A DNA stretch of 64,000 bases from Diaphorobacter sp. HDW4B (GTDB lineage Bacteria; Pseudomonadota; Gammaproteobacteria; Burkholderiales; Burkholderiaceae_C): NCBI RefSeq assembly GCF_011305535.1, contig NZ_CP049905.1, positions 1,374,001 to 1,438,000 of the forward strand, read 5' to 3'. A program made the translations under genes and the position numbers. The notes under the pieces are model-generated. The model did no database searches, had not been told where the DNA came from, and worked only from the letters and a program-made list of their open reading frames with translations. Positions 9,280 to 16,971 of this stretch are shown here, piece by piece. Each line of letters starts with the position of its first letter. The stretch's first letter is position 1.

Positions 9280-9930
9280 TCAGCCCCCCGCAAGAGGCAG
9301 GTCCACACTGAAGCCCGGTGCGACGATGTTGTCGTCCGTATTGCTCTCGTTGAACACCAGTCGCAGCTTGCGCGCCGATGCCGGAACCGCGCCCATGAAA
9401 ACCAGTTGACCGTTCAGCATCTCGCCCTCGCGGATGATGAGATCGCGGTTGTTGGTGGGCCGCTTGATCTGCAGGCGCGAACCCGATTCGTCTTCCAGAT
9501 AGGTATCCAGCAGCGCCAGCATGGTCGAACTGGTGATGCGATTGGCAAACGAGATGCTCACATCCAGCACCGTCGCATCGGTGCCGATCTCGATGCCCTT
9601 GACCCGAACCGTGACGCCCGCCGCTGCCACGCCCTGCACGTTCAGTGGAAGCTTGCGCGGGGCAGCAAGAGACTGCGGCGCGGGAGCGGACTCCACGGTC
9701 GCCGCCGGAGCTGCGGGTGCCGCAGCGGCTGGCGCTGGCGCAGGCACGGGAGCGGGCGCAGGACTCGGTGCTGCGGGTGGATTGGTGCCAGCGCTTGGCT
9801 GCGAGCCCGCGGGCTTTTCATTGCATGCCGCCAGCAAAACAGCCACGGCCAACACACTTGCACTTGCTGCCATGCCGAAGCGCCCTCGCACACCATTTGC
9901 GTCGACCTGTGCACGCTTTTCTACATTCAT
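9280..9930 (-). CDS. Proline-rich lipoprotein of the CsgG-type operon
   Basis: A 216-aa exported lipoprotein. A long basic n-region and hydrophobic core end in the lipobox LLAAC (Cys36), followed by an alanine/proline-rich linker (about residues 40-80). The globular beta-rich domain has TVRVKGIEIG, DVSISFAN and LRLVFNES segments and recalls DUF4352-like immunoglobulin-fold domains, though this is not a firm match. The ATG at 9930 has a GAGGA Shine-Dalgarno 9-10 bases upstream. It is probably anchored in the outer membrane. The exact function is unknown; by position it is an accessory or stator component of the secretion locus. Confidence 0.8.
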   Translation of the reverse strand: MNVEKRAQVDANGVRGRFGMAASASVLAVAVLLAACNEKPAGSQPSAGTNPPAAPSPAPAPVPAPAPAAAAPAAPAATVESAPAPQSLAAPRKLPLNVQGVAAAGVTVRVKGIEIGTDATVLDVSISFANRITSSTMLALLDTYLEDESGSRLQIKRPTNNRDLIIREGEMLNGQLVFMGAVPASARKLRLVFNESNTDDNIVAPGFSVDLPLAGG

Positions 9931-9981
9931 TGTTCTGATTCCTCGCTATTCAAATTGATGCGCATGCGCCGCGCCTTGCGC

Positions 9982-10368
9982 TCAACGAATCGTGATGCTG
10001 TTGATCTGCGAAGGCTTGGACTTCTTGCCGCTTCCGTTGTCTTCGGGGCACTCGACTTCCTTCACATCACCGGTGTTGTGCCCCTGCACGATCACCGTGC
10101 GCCCCTTGAGGCTCGCCGCATTGACATCCACGCTGTTGACCGACACCGATCCGCCATTCGCGCAACGCACGCCGGATACGGAGTTGTTGGTCACCTCGAT
10201 GCGGTTGCCACCTTGCGATGTCTCGGCCTTCGCGCGCTGAGCAGCACTCGCCTCTGCGGCAGCCCCGGAGGCTTGCGCCGATGCGCCATGGCTGAACATC
10301 GCCATCAACAGCGATGCGCCAGCCAACCGAAGTCGGCCGCGTCTATCCTTGATTTCAAAATGGGCCAT
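9982..10368 (-). CDS. Small exported repeat protein, candidate minor subunit
   Basis: A 128-aa exported protein. The ATG at 10368 was chosen because AAGGAGGA lies 10 bases upstream; the in-frame ATG at 10377 is only 1 base from it. A signal peptide (ASLLMAMFSHGASAQA) precedes a beta-rich segment repeating the asparagine/serine/valine pattern of the giant repeat protein: NRIEVTNNSV, SVNSVDVNAASLKGR, VIVQGHNTGDV and a terminal INSITIR. Unlike the giant protein it has two cysteines (VRCANGG, VECPED) that could form a disulphide. It plausibly caps, nucleates or anchors a fibre made of the repeat, in the way CsgB relates to CsgA; that analogy is inference from shared repeats and gene context. Confidence 0.72.
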   Translation of the reverse strand: MAHFEIKDRRGRLRLAGASLLMAMFSHGASAQASGAAAEASAAQRAKAETSQGGNRIEVTNNSVSGVRCANGGSVSVNSVDVNAASLKGRTVIVQGHNTGDVKEVECPEDNGSGKKSKPSQINSITIR

Positions 10369-10405
10369 GTCATTCATTCCTCCTTCAAGACCATTCAAAA
10401 CGCAC

Positions 10406-11191
10406 TCAGGGAGCGCGCTGCACAGGAACACCCGGCAGGGTCGATCCCGGCACCGTTGACCCAGGAGCGGAAGCCTTGGGCGCAGCAGGTTGCGGCACGC
10501 CGGGTAACCCGCGTTCCGGCGTCACCGTGAGGCTTCCAACACTGCCCCCCGCATCGGCAGCACCATCCAGCGAACCTTCACGCCGAATGCGCTCCTGCAA
10601 CTGGCCCGCAAACCGCTCTGCCAGAGCCACCTCCTCCACCGCCATTTCATCGCCCAGTTCATTGATCATCGAAAGCACATTGGGCTGGGTCGCGCCACCC
10701 GGCTGCGACATGCGCTGCACCAAGCGGGCATAGCCCATGGCCTTGACGTTGTCCTTGGGCACCCCGATGCCCTTGCGGTTCATCTCGGACAAGCGCTGCA
10801 TGGCCAGCGGATCGCCACGCACCGCCGCCATCAGATACCAGCGGTAAGCCTGCCCCATGTCGCCCAGACCACTTCGCGGATTGCGATAAGCATCCCCCAC
10901 GAAAGACAGCAACTGCGGGTTCTGCGTGGTGACGGCCTCGCGTTTGAGACGCTCCAGCTCGTTGCGATACAGCGGCGCCTGACAACCCAACGCGGCCACG
11001 CCACGTTCCATCGCCTCGTTGCAGTCTTCGACAAAGCGCGCGGCAGTCGTCGCGCTCACCGGATTGGCCGCAGCGGGCGCTGTCGCCGGAGCATGCTGCG
11101 CATGCGCACTCCATTGCACACCAAGGACAGCCGCCAGCACTGCCGCATTTCTGGCGGTCGATCTGCAGACGGTTCGCCAGCGCGGCATCAT
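10406..11191 (-). CDS. Sel1/TPR-like repeat exported protein
   Basis: A 261-aa protein with an N-terminal signal peptide (AAVLAAVLGVQWSAHA). Its helical centre has Sel1-like repeat features (SFVGDAYRNPRSGLGD, AYRWYLMAAVRGDPLAM and GIGVPKDNVKAMGYARL). A proline/alanine-rich C-terminal tail has repeated PGSTVPGSTLPG segments. The start at 11191 overlaps the stop of the CsgG-family gene (ATGATG over TGA), so translation is coupled. Sel1 proteins usually scaffold protein complexes; in the periplasm this one could act as an adaptor or chaperone for the secretion pore. It does not look like CsgE or CsgF by eye. Confidence 0.78.
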   Translation of the reverse strand: MMPRWRTVCRSTARNAAVLAAVLGVQWSAHAQHAPATAPAAANPVSATTAARFVEDCNEAMERGVAALGCQAPLYRNELERLKREAVTTQNPQLLSFVGDAYRNPRSGLGDMGQAYRWYLMAAVRGDPLAMQRLSEMNRKGIGVPKDNVKAMGYARLVQRMSQPGGATQPNVLSMINELGDEMAVEEVALAERFAGQLQERIRREGSLDGAADAGGSVGSLTVTPERGLPGVPQPAAPKASAPGSTVPGSTLPGVPVQRAP

Positions 11192-12342
11192 GAGCCCACC
11201 TTTTCGTTGGCCGCCATGGGTTGATCCAGATTCGCGGCTCTGGGCTGCACCAGCGTGCCATCCCATGCCATCGGCACGCCGAAGAACAGCGGCTCAAAGC
11301 CCTTCCACTTCATCACATCGACAGGCCCAAGGTCCGAGTAACGTTCGTTGTAGACCTTCTGCAGCGCCTGTTGCGTCGCATCGTCGAGCTTTTGCGTGAC
11401 CTCCACCGGCTCGCCATATTTGCGCAGGCTGACCTGGATGAGGCCCATCTTGAGTTCCGGCGTCAACGACTCGTAGGCGCGGCTCATGTTGCCGACCACC
11501 ACCGGGTCGGGCTTGCCGCCCGGAATGCAGCGCCAATACGGCGTGTTCGTGGCCTTGCCGATCAGTTCCAGCACGCTCAGATCCACCAACGTGCGGATGG
11601 CCGAATGCCGCCCCTGCAGATACTTGCCTTCCAATTTGAAGCCGAAGGCGTCGCCGTAGAAGCCAACGCTCGCGTTGTCTTCGGAGCCGAAGTTGAGCAC
11701 CTTGACGACGTTGGATGCCTGGATCTGCGGCACCATCTGCTGCGTGGAAAAGCTCACCAGATTCAGATCGAGCGCCAGCGCCGAATAGATCGCCGTGCGC
11801 TTGCGATCACCACCTAGTTCCACCTTGCCCCTGCCGCCACCAAATCCAACGCTGAGCGAGTTGGAGCGTCCCGCGCCGGCAATCGCCCGGTCGAATTCCG
11901 TCAATGCACCCGTGATCAGAAAGTCAGGCATGGTGACGCCGAACTTCGCACCGAGCTGCGCTTGCGACACCAGATAGTCCGGGTGATAAGGCACGTACAC
12001 GATGCGAGCGCCAATGCGATTGACCGCCGTGCGCACCATCTCCGTGATGTCGCCCGGAATCTCCGCGCCCGCCAGCGGGCTGGAAAGATTGGTGGCATCC
12101 ATGATGTTGCGCGTCTGCATGTAGATGACCGGATCACCGTCCTTGTAGATGTCCAGCATGCGTCCAAAGCGCCCCAGCGATTCCGCATAGGGGCTCAGAT
12201 TGGACACCGGCAGCAGCTTGTCCGCCTCTCTCTCCTGCATCAGAGTCTTCGCATCCTTGAGTGCGTTCTCGGTCGATGCACATCCCACCAAAGAGGCAGC
12301 AGCCACCACAAGGGCCGCACGCCGAAAGATTGTTTTGTTCAT
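11188..12342 (-). CDS. CsgG/HfaB-family outer-membrane secretion lipoprotein
   Basis: A 384-aa lipoprotein of the CsgG family, which forms the nonameric outer-membrane channel that secretes curli subunits; HfaB is the holdfast-anchor homologue. The start MNKTIFRR at 12342 gives a short signal peptide and lipobox LVGC (Cys21). Family features: IPGDITEMVRTAVNR, a predicted core strand FLITGALTEF (142-150), a glycine-rich stretch (SVGFGGGRGKVELGG) as in the transmembrane hairpin region, then LDLNLVSFST (about 191-200), which matches the AVNLRVVNVSTGEI-type block of CsgG. A GFKLEGKYLQGRHSAI segment follows, then a helical C-terminus. It is about 100 residues longer than E. coli CsgG because of a C-terminal extension. 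It lies between the 152-aa exported protein and the Sel1 protein. The assignment rests on motif order and not on an alignment. Confidence 0.85.
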   Translation of the reverse strand: MNKTIFRRAALVVAAASLVGCASTENALKDAKTLMQEREADKLLPVSNLSPYAESLGRFGRMLDIYKDGDPVIYMQTRNIMDATNLSSPLAGAEIPGDITEMVRTAVNRIGARIVYVPYHPDYLVSQAQLGAKFGVTMPDFLITGALTEFDRAIAGAGRSNSLSVGFGGGRGKVELGGDRKRTAIYSALALDLNLVSFSTQQMVPQIQASNVVKVLNFGSEDNASVGFYGDAFGFKLEGKYLQGRHSAIRTLVDLSVLELIGKATNTPYWRCIPGGKPDPVVVGNMSRAYESLTPELKMGLIQVSLRKYGEPVEVTQKLDDATQQALQKVYNERYSDLGPVDVMKWKGFEPLFFGVPMAWDGTLVQPRAANLDQPMAANEKVGS

Positions 12343-12407
12343 GTTGCTTGTCAGAGTTGCCGCCCGGAAGGCGCGAGGGGTTGGACGGCCACGCGGGCCC
12401 TCCGTGT

Positions 12408-12866
12408 TCAGCGTGGCGTGTTCAGCACAGTGATGTTTTCGACACCCTTGCCTTCGACGTACAGCGTGACGGTGCCGTTCACATTGCCCTGGATCGTCGG
12501 ACTGGCAATGCGCAAGGTGCCGTCGGCTGCGCGCTGGACGTCGGAGTAACTGGTGCGAATCACGATGTTCTGCTGGTTGTCGGGCAGCTTCAGCGTGCCG
12601 TCCGGCTGAACCAATGCACTCTGGTCCACCACCTTGTTGCTCGCAATGGCGTAGTTGACGCGCGATCTGGCGCTGACCGACTGGAACACGCTCTCGGTGA
12701 CTTTCACGCCGGATTGCGACATGTCCTTGTAGGCACCGAGTTGTTCGCTGTAGTTCAGCATCTGCGCATTCGCGCCGAAGCTGCACAACACCAGCAAGCC
12801 ACTCAGGCCCAGCACGCGCGCGCTTTGGCGCGCCGCACTTCTCGATGTCAGGGGTTGGTTTTTCAT
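12408..12866 (-). CDS. Exported 152-aa protein of unknown function, CsgG-operon accessory
   Basis: A 152-aa protein with a clear signal peptide (VLGLSGLLVLCSFGANAQ). The mature part contains repeated beta-prone segments (SVSARSRVNYAIASNKVV, LKLPDNQQNIVIR, NVNGTVTLYVEG and GVENITVLNT). AAAGGA lies just upstream of the ATG. It sits between the giant repeat protein and the CsgG-family pore, where curli and holdfast loci carry accessory or minor-subunit genes (csgE, csgF or hfaA). I see no convincing CsgE or CsgF signature. The ending, alternating hydrophobic residues with Asn and Thr, would suit assembly onto a beta-fibre. Function unknown. Confidence 0.7.
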   Translation of the reverse strand: MKNQPLTSRSAARQSARVLGLSGLLVLCSFGANAQMLNYSEQLGAYKDMSQSGVKVTESVFQSVSARSRVNYAIASNKVVDQSALVQPDGTLKLPDNQQNIVIRTSYSDVQRAADGTLRIASPTIQGNVNGTVTLYVEGKGVENITVLNTPR

Positions 12867-12921
12867 GGCCTTTCCTTTCTTCTTCCAGTTGTGCTCATCC
12901 GGATTCGAAATGAGCGTCGCC

Positions 12922-15900
12922 TCAATTGCTGACGATGTTGAATGCCGGCACCACGGTGACGGAGTTGTTCACCACGCCGACCGATGGCGTCGCGTACGTG
13001 TAGCCGGGGTTGGCCGCGTAGGCCATGTTGCCGACTACACCGGCCGACCCCACGATCGCGCCACCGATGTTGCGAACACTGCCGGAGGTAATGCCCGCAG
13101 CAGCAGCCGTGCGCGTGCCCACGATGGCCACCATGCCGGTGATCACGCCGTGGTTGATCACGGAATTGGAGGTTCCGCCCGCCGCCGCACTGCCGTTGTT
13201 GCCAGCGATCACCACGCTGCCGGTCATGAGCCCGCGATTGACCAGCGAGTTGACGGTGCCTCCCATCGTCGCGCTGCCGCGGTTCGCCGCGATCAGCACC
13301 TGCCCGGTGAGCTGCCCCTTGTTGTCCACGCTGTTGACCGTGCCGCCACCTGTGGCGCTGCCGTGGTTGCCCACCAGCGTGATGCTCGCGCCGGTGATGC
13401 TGCCGGAGTTGTCCACGCTGTTGACGGTGCCGCCGCGCTGTGTGCTGCCCCCGTTGCCGATGATGGATATCTGACTGCCCTTGATGGAGCCGCTGCCCGT
13501 CACACTGTTGATAGTGCCGCCACCTTGCGTGCTGCCCTGATTGCCGAGAATCGCAATCTGCGCGCCAGCGATGCTGCCACCCACGTTCACGCTGTTGGCC
13601 GTGCCATTGTTCGCAGAGCCGGTGTTGCCCAGAATGGTGATGCTGCTGCCCGAAATCTGGCCGCTTCCGGTCACGCTGTTGATCACGCCGTTGTTGGTGG
13701 CCGAGCCCTGATTGCCGATCACCGCAATCTGGCTGCCACGCACGCCGCCATCCACATCCACGCTGTTGGCCTTGGCGCTGCGTGCGCTGCCGCGATTGGT
13801 CGCCACCGTGACGGACGAGCCCGTGATGCGCGCACCTTGCTTGGTGCGCACGCTGTTGATGAGCGCTTCCTCGCCGCCGGTCTGCGCGCTGCCCTGATTG
13901 GCCATGATCTGCACCGTGGCGTTCTCGATGGTGCCATCGGCATGCACGCTGTTGGTCAGCGCCATCCTGTCGTCATCCGCGCGCGTCTCGCCCGCCGTGT
14001 TGGCAAGCAACGTGGCATTCAGACGGCTCATGCTTCCGGAACCGGACTGCGTGATGCTGTTGGCCGATGCCAGCCCCTTGGTCGCGGTGACGTTGCTCGC
14101 CGTATTGCCGATGAGCTGCAGGCTCGCATTGCGCATGGCCGACAACACTTGAATCGCATTGGCGTTGGCGTGACCGACCCCTTTGTCGAACACCGCGTGA
14201 CCCAGCACGGTGTCTTCATCGCCCGCACTTCGGACGCTGGACGCCGTGTTGCCGATGAGGGTCGCCGTGCTCGCTTCCAGACTGCCGCGACCATTGATCG
14301 ACAAGGCATTCGCGTTGATGCGACCACCCTCCGCATTGAGACTGCGCACCGTGTTGCCGACGATCTGCAAGGGCGTGTTCGACAGGCGCGTCGAGCTTTC
14401 TCCATCGATGTACAGGCTGTTGGCCGCGAGGATGCCGTTGCTCTTGGAGCCCGCACCGGCGACCTGCGATGCACCGCCCGATGCACGCACGTCATCGGCC
14501 TTGTTCGCGAGAATGCTCACCGCGCTGTTCTGCACGCGCGCACCACGATAGGCCGCCAGCGCATTCACCAGTGCCGTGCCGCCATCCACATGCACCTGAC
14601 GTGCGGTGTTCATGCTGATGAGCCAGGGCGACGATTGATCGATCTTCGCATTGGAATTGAGCACCAGCGCATTGGCAGCAGCGCGCGCATTGCTTTCGCT
14701 GCGCGCCAAGCCCGCGACCGCCGACGAAGACTTGGCTGCCGAACTCATGTCGCGTGCCGTGTTGCCGATCATCGAGCCCGATGCGGAAAGCTGCGAGTCG
14801 CTCTCCTTGCCACGCTCGACGGACACGCTGTTGCCCATCAGAATGCCGCCCTTCGCGGTCAGCCCATGCGCCTCGTTGTTGGCAAAGTTGACGCTGCTGG
14901 CGTCCAGCTTTGAGCCACTCACGGACAGCGTGTTGGCCATTGCAGTGGACTGCTGACTGGCGGAGTACAGCAGGCTGCCACCGGCTTGCCCCGAGAAGCC
15001 CGTCGAGCTCACTTGCGAAGCACGGTTGTTCATCAAGGTGACGGTCGATTTCTCCACCTGGCCCTCGCTCACCGCCACCGAATTCACCGCGGCAAAACCG
15101 CCGGAGCCCGTCACCGTACGGCCTTCGTTGCCCTGCAATTGCAGTGTGGATTTCTGCAGCGTGGACTCCTTGTCCAACGCGACCGTGTTGCTCAGTGCCC
15201 GGCCATTCTTTTCGAAGGAGCCGACCAGCCCCATGCCGATGGAGCCAGAACCGCCAGCTGTGCGCACCTGCTCCGACACATTGCGATCGAGATGAATGCT
15301 TCCGCCTTGCACCGTCGAGCCATCAAGCCAGATGCTGTTGGCCGATGCGCCACCGCCCGTGGCCACCACGTCCGTGGCGCGATTGTTGGACAGTGAATGC
15401 AGCGGCGACTCATTGAGTTGCCCCTTCTGCACCGAGATCGCATTCGCCAGCGCCGAAGCCGAGATGCGCACATCGGCCAACGCGCCGCCCAGCAGGCTGC
15501 CTTCGCCACCGAATGCCTGCACGTTGGTGGCCTGATTCTTCTGCAGGTTCGCGTCGTAGCCCGCGCCACCCGTGAGTTGGTGGTCGGTGAAGCTGATGCT
15601 GTTGGCCAGCGCACTGCCGCCCGTGGACGTCATCTGCGTGGCCTTGTTGTCGGACAGATTCAGGCGCGCCGCCTGCAACTCGCTGTTCGACACGGCCACC
15701 GTGTTGGCCGCCGCAACGCCCGTGAGATTGACCTCGGCCAGCATGCCGCGACCCAACCCCGCACTGCCGCCACCGGCGCGAATCGCTTGCGCCTGATTGT
15801 TCGAACTTTGAATCTGCGAATCACGCAACTTGCTGCGCGACGCCGTCAGCGCATTGGCCAGCGCCGCGCCGCCCATGGAGACCACATCGTCGGCCTGGTT

Positions 15901-16494
15901 CTGCACCATCGACACCCGCGCTTCATGGGCTTCGGTGGCGTCCAGCAAAACGCTGTTGGCGGTTGCCCGGCCAGGCAACTGCAATGACCCCGTGCCCAGC
16001 AGCACCGAAGCCTTGGCACCGAAGGCATTCACCTGCGATGCCTTGTTGTTCATGACCAGCAGCCGGCTCGATGTGAGCGGCTTGCTGCCTTCCCCGCTGG
16101 CGACCATGATCACGTTCGCCGTGGCGGCACCGCCCAGCGCGTTGACCAATCCAGTCACCTGATTTCGAAGTACCTGCGCCTGCGAGTCGCGCATGTGAAT
16201 GGCCGCAATGCCCACACTGTTGGCTTGTGCGGTTCCGGCCAGATCGATGCTCATCCCGACATTGGCGAGCGCCGATCCCTTGCCACCGGACGAGATGACC
16301 GGTCCCTGAGATTTGTTGCCCTGCACCTGCACCTGGGAGTTGCCATTCATTTCCGTGCCGGCACTGTTCTTGTGCCAACCCAGCCCCGTCAGCATGGACT
16401 CCTGCGCACTCGCGTATTGCGTGACCGAAACCATGGCCGCCCCCAGCACGCCCAATGCAAACCAATGCGGTGGAGATGTTCGTGACTTGTGCAC
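12922..16494 (-). CDS. Giant exported repeat protein, predicted beta-solenoid adhesin or amyloid-like fibre subunit
   Basis: An 1190-aa protein with an N-terminal signal peptide (FALGVLGAAMVSVTQYASAQ); the start is GTG at 16494 with AAGGGA upstream. Almost the whole mature protein is repetitive. Up to about residue 870, units of roughly 35-45 aa follow the pattern A-N-[ST]-V...S.L..S.L.L..N.A..V.A.GG.A.AN. After that, regular units of 28-30 aa follow the pattern NSV....I.G..I.I.GN.GSA..GG. I found no cysteine and very few tryptophans. Such Asn/Gly/Ser/Val ladders are typical of secreted beta-solenoids and curli-like amyloids. No autotransporter barrel, LPXTG motif or type I secretion signal was seen, so export through the adjacent CsgG-type pore is the natural inference. 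The DNA repeats are diverged, so the array is old. Confidence 0.82.
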   Translation of the reverse strand: MHKSRTSPPHWFALGVLGAAMVSVTQYASAQESMLTGLGWHKNSAGTEMNGNSQVQVQGNKSQGPVISSGGKGSALANVGMSIDLAGTAQANSVGIAAIHMRDSQAQVLRNQVTGLVNALGGAATANVIMVASGEGSKPLTSSRLLVMNNKASQVNAFGAKASVLLGTGSLQLPGRATANSVLLDATEAHEARVSMVQNQADDVVSMGGAALANALTASRSKLRDSQIQSSNNQAQAIRAGGGSAGLGRGMLAEVNLTGVAAANTVAVSNSELQAARLNLSDNKATQMTSTGGSALANSISFTDHQLTGGAGYDANLQKNQATNVQAFGGEGSLLGGALADVRISASALANAISVQKGQLNESPLHSLSNNRATDVVATGGGASANSIWLDGSTVQGGSIHLDRNVSEQVRTAGGSGSIGMGLVGSFEKNGRALSNTVALDKESTLQKSTLQLQGNEGRTVTGSGGFAAVNSVAVSEGQVEKSTVTLMNNRASQVSSTGFSGQAGGSLLYSASQQSTAMANTLSVSGSKLDASSVNFANNEAHGLTAKGGILMGNSVSVERGKESDSQLSASGSMIGNTARDMSSAAKSSSAVAGLARSESNARAAANALVLNSNAKIDQSSPWLISMNTARQVHVDGGTALVNALAAYRGARVQNSAVSILANKADDVRASGGASQVAGAGSKSNGILAANSLYIDGESSTRLSNTPLQIVGNTVRSLNAEGGRINANALSINGRGSLEASTATLIGNTASSVRSAGDEDTVLGHAVFDKGVGHANANAIQVLSAMRNASLQLIGNTASNVTATKGLASANSITQSGSGSMSRLNATLLANTAGETRADDDRMALTNSVHADGTIENATVQIMANQGSAQTGGEEALINSVRTKQGARITGSSVTVATNRGSARSAKANSVDVDGGVRGSQIAVIGNQGSATNNGVINSVTGSGQISGSSITILGNTGSANNGTANSVNVGGSIAGAQIAILGNQGSTQGGGTINSVTGSGSIKGSQISIIGNGGSTQRGGTVNSVDNSGSITGASITLVGNHGSATGGGTVNSVDNKGQLTGQVLIAANRGSATMGGTVNSLVNRGLMTGSVVIAGNNGSAAAGGTSNSVINHGVITGMVAIVGTRTAAAAGITSGSVRNIGGAIVGSAGVVGNMAYAANPGYTYATPSVGVVNNSVTVVPAFNIVSN

Positions 16495-16548
16495 TCAAAG
16501 TCCCTTCGTGGAAAACTTCACGGAGCCGCTCGGCATGGAGCGACGGAG

Positions 16549-16586
16549 AACTTGCAGCAGCGGCCAACACGCCGCTCCTGCAAGTT
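16549..16586 (-). promoter_or_regulatory. Intercistronic hairpin between minor and giant repeat genes
   Basis: AACTTGCAG (16549-16557) pairs with CTGCAAGTT (16578-16586), and AGCGGC (16559-16564) pairs with GCCGCT (16571-16576), with one 1x1 mismatch and a six-base loop. It lies 20 bases after the stop of the small repeat gene and 55 bases before the giant gene's start. No T-run follows on the minus strand, so it looks like an mRNA-stabilising or processing hairpin that would raise the small gene's mRNA relative to the giant one. Confidence 0.6.
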
Positions 16587-16605
16587 CTGGCTACAGCTCA
16601 GTCAC

Positions 16606-16965
16606 TCAGTTGATGTTCACCGAGTTGACGTTGGCCGTACCACCGATGGCCTTGATGTTGGTGGCTTCGTTGTCCGAAACCGTGATGTGGGAGTCAGTGA
16701 TCTTGGAGCCGGTGATGTTCACCGAGTTGACGTTGGCAAGGCCTTCCATCGAAATCTCGGCCACTTTGATGCCGACCTTGCCGCCACCGGCCGTCACGTC
16801 GGTTGCCTTGTTGCGAGAAACGGTGATGGTGCTGTTCTTGATTTCCGAACCGGCCGAGCCCTTGCCCGAAAACAGGCCAGGAATCGAGATGTTTCCGCTC
16901 TGTGCAAATGCGGAGCCACAGGTAAGAGCCAAAAGGGCAACTGCGGTGGTAGCAATCTTTCGCAT
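16606..16965 (-). CDS. Small exported two-repeat protein, first gene of the CsgG-type operon
   Basis: A 119-aa protein with a signal peptide (IATTAVALLALTCGSAFA). ATG 16965 is preferred over 16971 because AAAGGA is 8 bases upstream. The mature protein holds two copies of the giant protein's unit: KNSTITVSRNKATDVTAGGG then ANVNSVNITGSKITDSHIT...NEATNIKAIGG, ending NVNSVNIN. It is therefore a minimal version of the large repeat protein, cysteine-free after cleavage. As first gene after an A+T-rich promoter region and followed by a hairpin, it may be the most abundant product of the operon and could be the main polymerising subunit, with the giant protein as scaffold or adhesin. That role is inferred. 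Confidence 0.78.
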   Translation of the reverse strand: MRKIATTAVALLALTCGSAFAQSGNISIPGLFSGKGSAGSEIKNSTITVSRNKATDVTAGGGKVGIKVAEISMEGLANVNSVNITGSKITDSHITVSDNEATNIKAIGGTANVNSVNIN

Positions 16966-16971
16966 ATTCAT

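Noticed and set aside
9645-9938. Plus-strand frames antisense to the proline-rich lipoprotein
   Set aside because: Arise from the Ala/Pro-rich linker codons; the minus-strand frame has a lipobox and ribosome-binding site.
12343-12786. N-terminal extension of the CsgG-type gene to 12786
   Set aside because: It would overlap the 152-aa exported protein gene almost fully, and it would place the signal peptide and lipobox (from 12342) in the middle of the protein.
12865-14913. A 682-codon plus-strand frame inside the giant repeat gene
   Set aside because: Antisense to a repetitive coding sequence; Arg/His/Ala-rich with no signal peptide or motif. The minus-strand frame has a signal peptide and coherent repeats.
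12922-16494. Periodic repeats that might suggest a CRISPR array or DNA satellite
   Set aside because: The periodicity is of encoded amino-acid units (28-45 codons) with diverged DNA; there are no short identical direct repeats with unique spacers and no cas genes.
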